DNA from: Nitrospiraceae bacterium
GTDB taxonomy: Bacteria; Nitrospirota; Nitrospiria; Nitrospirales; Nitrospiraceae
Assembly: GCA_919902665.1 (NCBI GenBank)
Contig: CAKKRK010000064.1
Coordinates: 1-64,000, forward strand
Direction of reading: 5' to 3'
DNA: 64,000 nt
The notes under the pieces are model-generated. The model had not been told where the DNA came from. It saw only the letters and a list, made by a program, of their open reading frames with translations, and did not search any database. Below, one piece after another: positions 61,322 through 64,000 of this stretch. Each line of letters starts with the position of its first letter. Position 1 is the first letter of the stretch. Made by a program: the position numbers and the translations under genes.

Positions 61322-62326
61322 ATGCGAGAATTTCCCCTTACCTTAAGCCGCTTTATCATTCAGAATCAGGCCTCGCATCAAGATGCGACTGAGGAATTTT
61401 CCAGTCTGTTGACCCAGATCGGTCTTGTCGGCAAGCTCATTTCTGAAGATCTGCGGCGCGCCGGGCTGATCAACATCCTTGGAACGACCGGCGATACGAA
61501 CGTGCAGGGAGAAACGGTCAAGAAACTGGACGCCATCGCCAACGATGACTTCGTCAAGGTCTTTCAACACAGCGGGTATGTCTGCGCATTGGCTTCAGAA
61601 GAAATGGAAAAGCCGATCTCAATGCCAGGCAATTGGCCGCAGGGGAAGTATATGCTGCTGTTCGATCCTCTTGATGGCTCCTCCAATACGGACAACAATA
61701 TGCCTCTCGGGGCCATTTTTTCTGTGCTCAAGTATGATCGGGCTGACCGTTTGCCCACCGAAGGCGATATGATCCGTCGGGGAACCGACCAAGTTGCGGC
61801 CGGTTACTTGCTGTACGGATCGAGCACGATGCTGGTGTACACTGTCGGGCAGGGCGTGTATGGATTCACGCTTGAATCCGGCATCGGAGAATATCTTCTG
61901 TCCCACGCACAGGTCAGAATTCCTGACAAGGGCAAGGTCTACGCTGCCAATGAAGGGAACTATAACAAGTGGTCGGAGGGAACGAGGAAGTATGTGGATT
62001 CGCTCAAGGTCAGCGATAAGGCAACCGGTCGTCCGTACAGCGCTCGGTATTCGGGCTGTTTGGTGGCCGATGTGCATCGCCTGTTGCTCGGAGGCGGGAT
62101 CTATCTCTATCCGGGCGAAGCCGACAAGCCAGAAGGGAAGCTTCGGCTGCTCTACGAGGCGAATCCACTGGCCTTTGTCGTCGAGCAGGCTGGCGGGAAA
62201 GCCTCGACAGGTACAGCGAGAATTCTGGACGTGGAAGCTAAAAAATTGCATCAGCGTGTGCCATTGATCATTGGGAGCCGTCTGGATGTTGAGCAGGCGG
62301 AAGCGTACATTCAGGGGAGAGCGTAA
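61322..62326 (+). CDS. fbp: Class I fructose-1,6-bisphosphatase
   Basis: A 334-residue FBPase: LSRFIIQNQASHQDATEEFS at the N-terminus, LFDPLDGSSNTDNN (the metal-binding DPLDGSS motif) near residue 118, and PEGKLRLLYEANPLAFVVEQ with the substrate-binding region near the end. It hydrolyses fructose-1,6-bisphosphate to fructose-6-phosphate, feeding gluconeogenesis and the mannose and heptose precursors made by neighbouring genes. ATG 61322 matches the family N-terminus. A longer in-frame extension to 61205 overlaps the DUF3108 gene and is rejected. Confidence 0.95.
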   Translation: MREFPLTLSRFIIQNQASHQDATEEFSSLLTQIGLVGKLISEDLRRAGLINILGTTGDTNVQGETVKKLDAIANDDFVKVFQHSGYVCALASEEMEKPISMPGNWPQGKYMLLFDPLDGSSNTDNNMPLGAIFSVLKYDRADRLPTEGDMIRRGTDQVAAGYLLYGSSTMLVYTVGQGVYGFTLESGIGEYLLSHAQVRIPDKGKVYAANEGNYNKWSEGTRKYVDSLKVSDKATGRPYSARYSGCLVADVHRLLLGGGIYLYPGEADKPEGKLRLLYEANPLAFVVEQAGGKASTGTARILDVEAKKLHQRVPLIIGSRLDVEQAEAYIQGRA

Positions 62327-62369
62327 TTACTCACGTCGTGTGACACTGGGACGTTCTCGGGAGGGAATC

Positions 62370-63293
62370 ATGGGAGATCGGGTTCAAGAGATCCTCAGTT
62401 GGTACGGGAGTGACAATGCCGGGACGAAGACGAACATTGCGCGCATGTTGCGCTCCGGCAAGTTGGCGGGGACCGGCAAGTTGGTCATTTTACCGGTGGA
62501 TCAAGGATTCGAGCATGGGCCGGCGAGGAGTTTTGCGCCGAATCCGTCCGGCTATAATCCGCACTATCACTTTCAACTTGCGATTGATGCCGGATGTAAT
62601 GCCTATGCCGCCCCACTGGGTTTTCTGGAAGCCGGGGTCAATGAGTTTGCGGGCCAGATTCCCCTCATTCTCAAACTCAATAATCACGATGTGTTGCATG
62701 ATGAGAAGGATCCGTTGCCCTCAGTAACCGGCAGTGTGAGGGATGCTCTTCGGTTGGGTTGTTCGGCCGTTGGATTCACGATCTATCCCGGTTCTTCCCA
62801 TTGCAACGCCATGTATGAGCAATTGCAAGCGATTGCTGAGGAAGCGAAAGACAGTGGCCTTGCGGTGGTCGTGTGGTCCTATCCGCGAGGGTCGGTGTTG
62901 AGTAAAGAAGGTGAGACGGCTATGGATGTAGTCGCGTATGCAGCACAGATTGCGGCTCAATTGGGCGCCCACATTATCAAGGTGAAATTGCCGACAGCGC
63001 ATTTGGAACAGGCTGCGGCCAAAAAGGTGTATGAATCGACGCAAATTCCAATCAAGACTCTGGCGGAGCGAGTGAAGCATGTCGTCCAGAGCTCGTTCGA
63101 TGGTCGTCGGATCGTCATCTTTTCGGGCGGGGCCAAGAGCGAAGATAAAAACGTATTCGAAGAAGCTCGAGCCATTCGGGATGGTGGAGGCTTTGGCTCG
63201 ATCATCGGGCGGAATTCATTCCAGCGTCCAAAGGCGGAGGCGACCAAGTTTCTGCAGACGATCATGGGGATTTACAGCGGCGAGATTCAGTGA
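62370..63293 (+). CDS. Class I fructose-bisphosphate aldolase (DhnA type)
   Basis: A 307-residue aldolase of the DhnA/FbaB family. GTGKLVILPVDQGFEHGPAR is characteristic, and the Schiff-base Lys is in HIIKVKLPTAHLEQAA. A phosphate-binding IFSGGAKSEDKNVFEEARAI and GGGFGSIIGRNSFQRP follow. ATG 62370 sits behind GGGAGGGAATC. The protein acts next to fbp in converting triose phosphates to fructose-6-phosphate. No regulation beyond a likely shared transcript is visible. Confidence 0.93.
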   Translation: MGDRVQEILSWYGSDNAGTKTNIARMLRSGKLAGTGKLVILPVDQGFEHGPARSFAPNPSGYNPHYHFQLAIDAGCNAYAAPLGFLEAGVNEFAGQIPLILKLNNHDVLHDEKDPLPSVTGSVRDALRLGCSAVGFTIYPGSSHCNAMYEQLQAIAEEAKDSGLAVVVWSYPRGSVLSKEGETAMDVVAYAAQIAAQLGAHIIKVKLPTAHLEQAAAKKVYESTQIPIKTLAERVKHVVQSSFDGRRIVIFSGGAKSEDKNVFEEARAIRDGGGFGSIIGRNSFQRPKAEATKFLQTIMGIYSGEIQ

Positions 63294-63329
63294 TCTCCCA
63301 TGCAGTAGTGGTACGAGCGAAATGACACC

Positions 63330-64000
63330 ATGAATCAAGTGGATTTTGAACGCAAACCGCCTCGCGGAATGAGAAGGTGGATGGTTGCCGCAACCTTGTT
63401 AACGGTTGGGATCGTCATAGGCTTTGTGGTTGCTTCGGACCTCGGCTGGTTGCCTGCTGGACATGCGGTTCCCGATGCATCTTCCATCGCCCCAACGCTC
63501 CCCATCGCCAGACCCGTGTCGACGGCTCCCCAGCCAGTTTTGGGCTGGGGCAGTCAAACATTTGTCGATATTGCCAAGTCGGTGAAACCAGCGGTGGTCA
63601 ATATCTACGCGACCAAGAGCGGACGTTCTGAAGGTTCCGGGACAGCGCCGTTTGATGACCCATTGTTTAGAAAGTTTTTTGGCGACGAGTTTTTCAAAAA
63701 GTATGAACACCCGAAAGAACGAAAAGAGCGGGGGTTGGGGTCCGGCGTGATCGTTGAATCAAACGGACTCATCATCACCAACAATCATGTGGTCGGCAAG
63801 GCGGATGAGATTCGCGTCACGCTGTCAGATAAGCGCGAATTTAAGGCGAAGCTGATCGGGACTGATCCGAAGACCGATGTGGCCGTTGTGAAGATCGAGG
63901 CGACTGGGCTTCCGACCGTCGCGTGGGCCGATTCAGATAAGCTGGAAGTCGGGGAGTTTGTCCTGGCCGTCGGGAATCCGTTCGGACTGACACAGACCGT
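63330..64000 (+). CDS. HtrA/DegP-like serine protease (3' partial)
   Basis: The gene starts at ATG 63330 and runs off the right edge. A membrane-spanning signal segment (residues about 17-37) is followed by a Pro-rich linker. The trypsin-like domain then begins FVDIAKSVKPAVVNIYATKS. The catalytic His is visible in LIITNNHVVG and the Asp in GTDPKTDVAVVKI. The Ser and any PDZ domains lie outside the window. LGSGVIVESNG and AVGNPFGL are typical of the family. It would act on misfolded proteins in the periplasm. Confidence 0.9.
   Translation, partial: MNQVDFERKPPRGMRRWMVAATLLTVGIVIGFVVASDLGWLPAGHAVPDASSIAPTLPIARPVSTAPQPVLGWGSQTFVDIAKSVKPAVVNIYATKSGRSEGSGTAPFDDPLFRKFFGDEFFKKYEHPKERKERGLGSGVIVESNGLIITNNHVVGKADEIRVTLSDKREFKAKLIGTDPKTDVAVVKIEATGLPTVAWADSDKLEVGEFVLAVGNPFGLTQT

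Noticed and set aside
1-64000. CRISPR arrays, tRNA or rRNA genes, insertion sequences
   Set aside because: No regularly spaced direct repeats, no cloverleaf-like sequence with a T-loop signature and no transposase frames were found on either strand.

Overview
This window reads as a Gram-negative chromosome segment given over almost entirely to building the outer-membrane glycan. All of the roughly 57 protein genes I can support lie on the + strand. Most are joined by ATGA/GTGA stop-start overlaps or very short gaps. GC content looks mid-50s percent by eye. The gene repertoire and protein style remind me of Nitrospira (phylum Nitrospirota), but that is inference. I saw no rRNA, tRNA, CRISPR array, insertion sequence or phage gene.

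Region 1 (1-9768) is lipid A and inner-core assembly: the lipid exporter MsbA (cut by the left edge), a DUF374 acyltransferase-like gene with an apparent frameshift at an A9 tract, WaaA (Kdo transferase), LpxK, an unusual single protein joining a WaaF-type heptosyltransferase to a GmhB-type phosphatase, a methyltransferase, and two more GT9 heptosyltransferase-family enzymes.

Region 2 (9769-46374) is a long surface-polysaccharide locus. It opens with a decayed gene and a NusG/RfaH-type specialised antiterminator. Three glycosyltransferase-like genes and a methyltransferase follow. Next comes the most interesting block (14802-20949): a thiamine-diphosphate E1 alpha/beta pair without E2/E3, a ColD/RfbH-type PLP 3-dehydratase with His in place of the aminotransferase Lys, a GDP-mannose 4,6-dehydratase relative, and HddC/HddA-type enzymes for GDP-heptose. 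Together they suggest a GDP-linked 3,6-dideoxy (heptose or hexose) sugar carrying a two-carbon branch. Behind it lie a B12-binding radical SAM protein, three candidate sugar reductases, a Nudix hydrolase, a 2-oxoglutarate-dependent oxygenase-like protein, several methyltransferases, a GT2-GT41 fusion, a Wzm/Wzt ABC exporter, GDP-fucose synthase, an MviN-like flippase, more glycosyltransferases and an asparagine-synthase-like amidotransferase.

Region 3 (46578-56666) holds a WecA/WbpL-type initiating transferase, an O-antigen ligase-type membrane protein with an odd Cys-bearing tandem repeat, two GT2 enzymes, a GT9 enzyme, a WbpM-type dehydratase, and rfbB-rfbD-rfbA for dTDP-rhamnose precursors, with no rfbC.

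Region 4 (56870-64000) supplies precursors: KdsC, the bifunctional GDP-mannose enzyme ManC, a phosphomannomutase, a DUF3108 envelope protein, fructose-1,6-bisphosphatase, a DhnA-type class I aldolase, and the start of an HtrA/DegP-like protease cut by the right edge.
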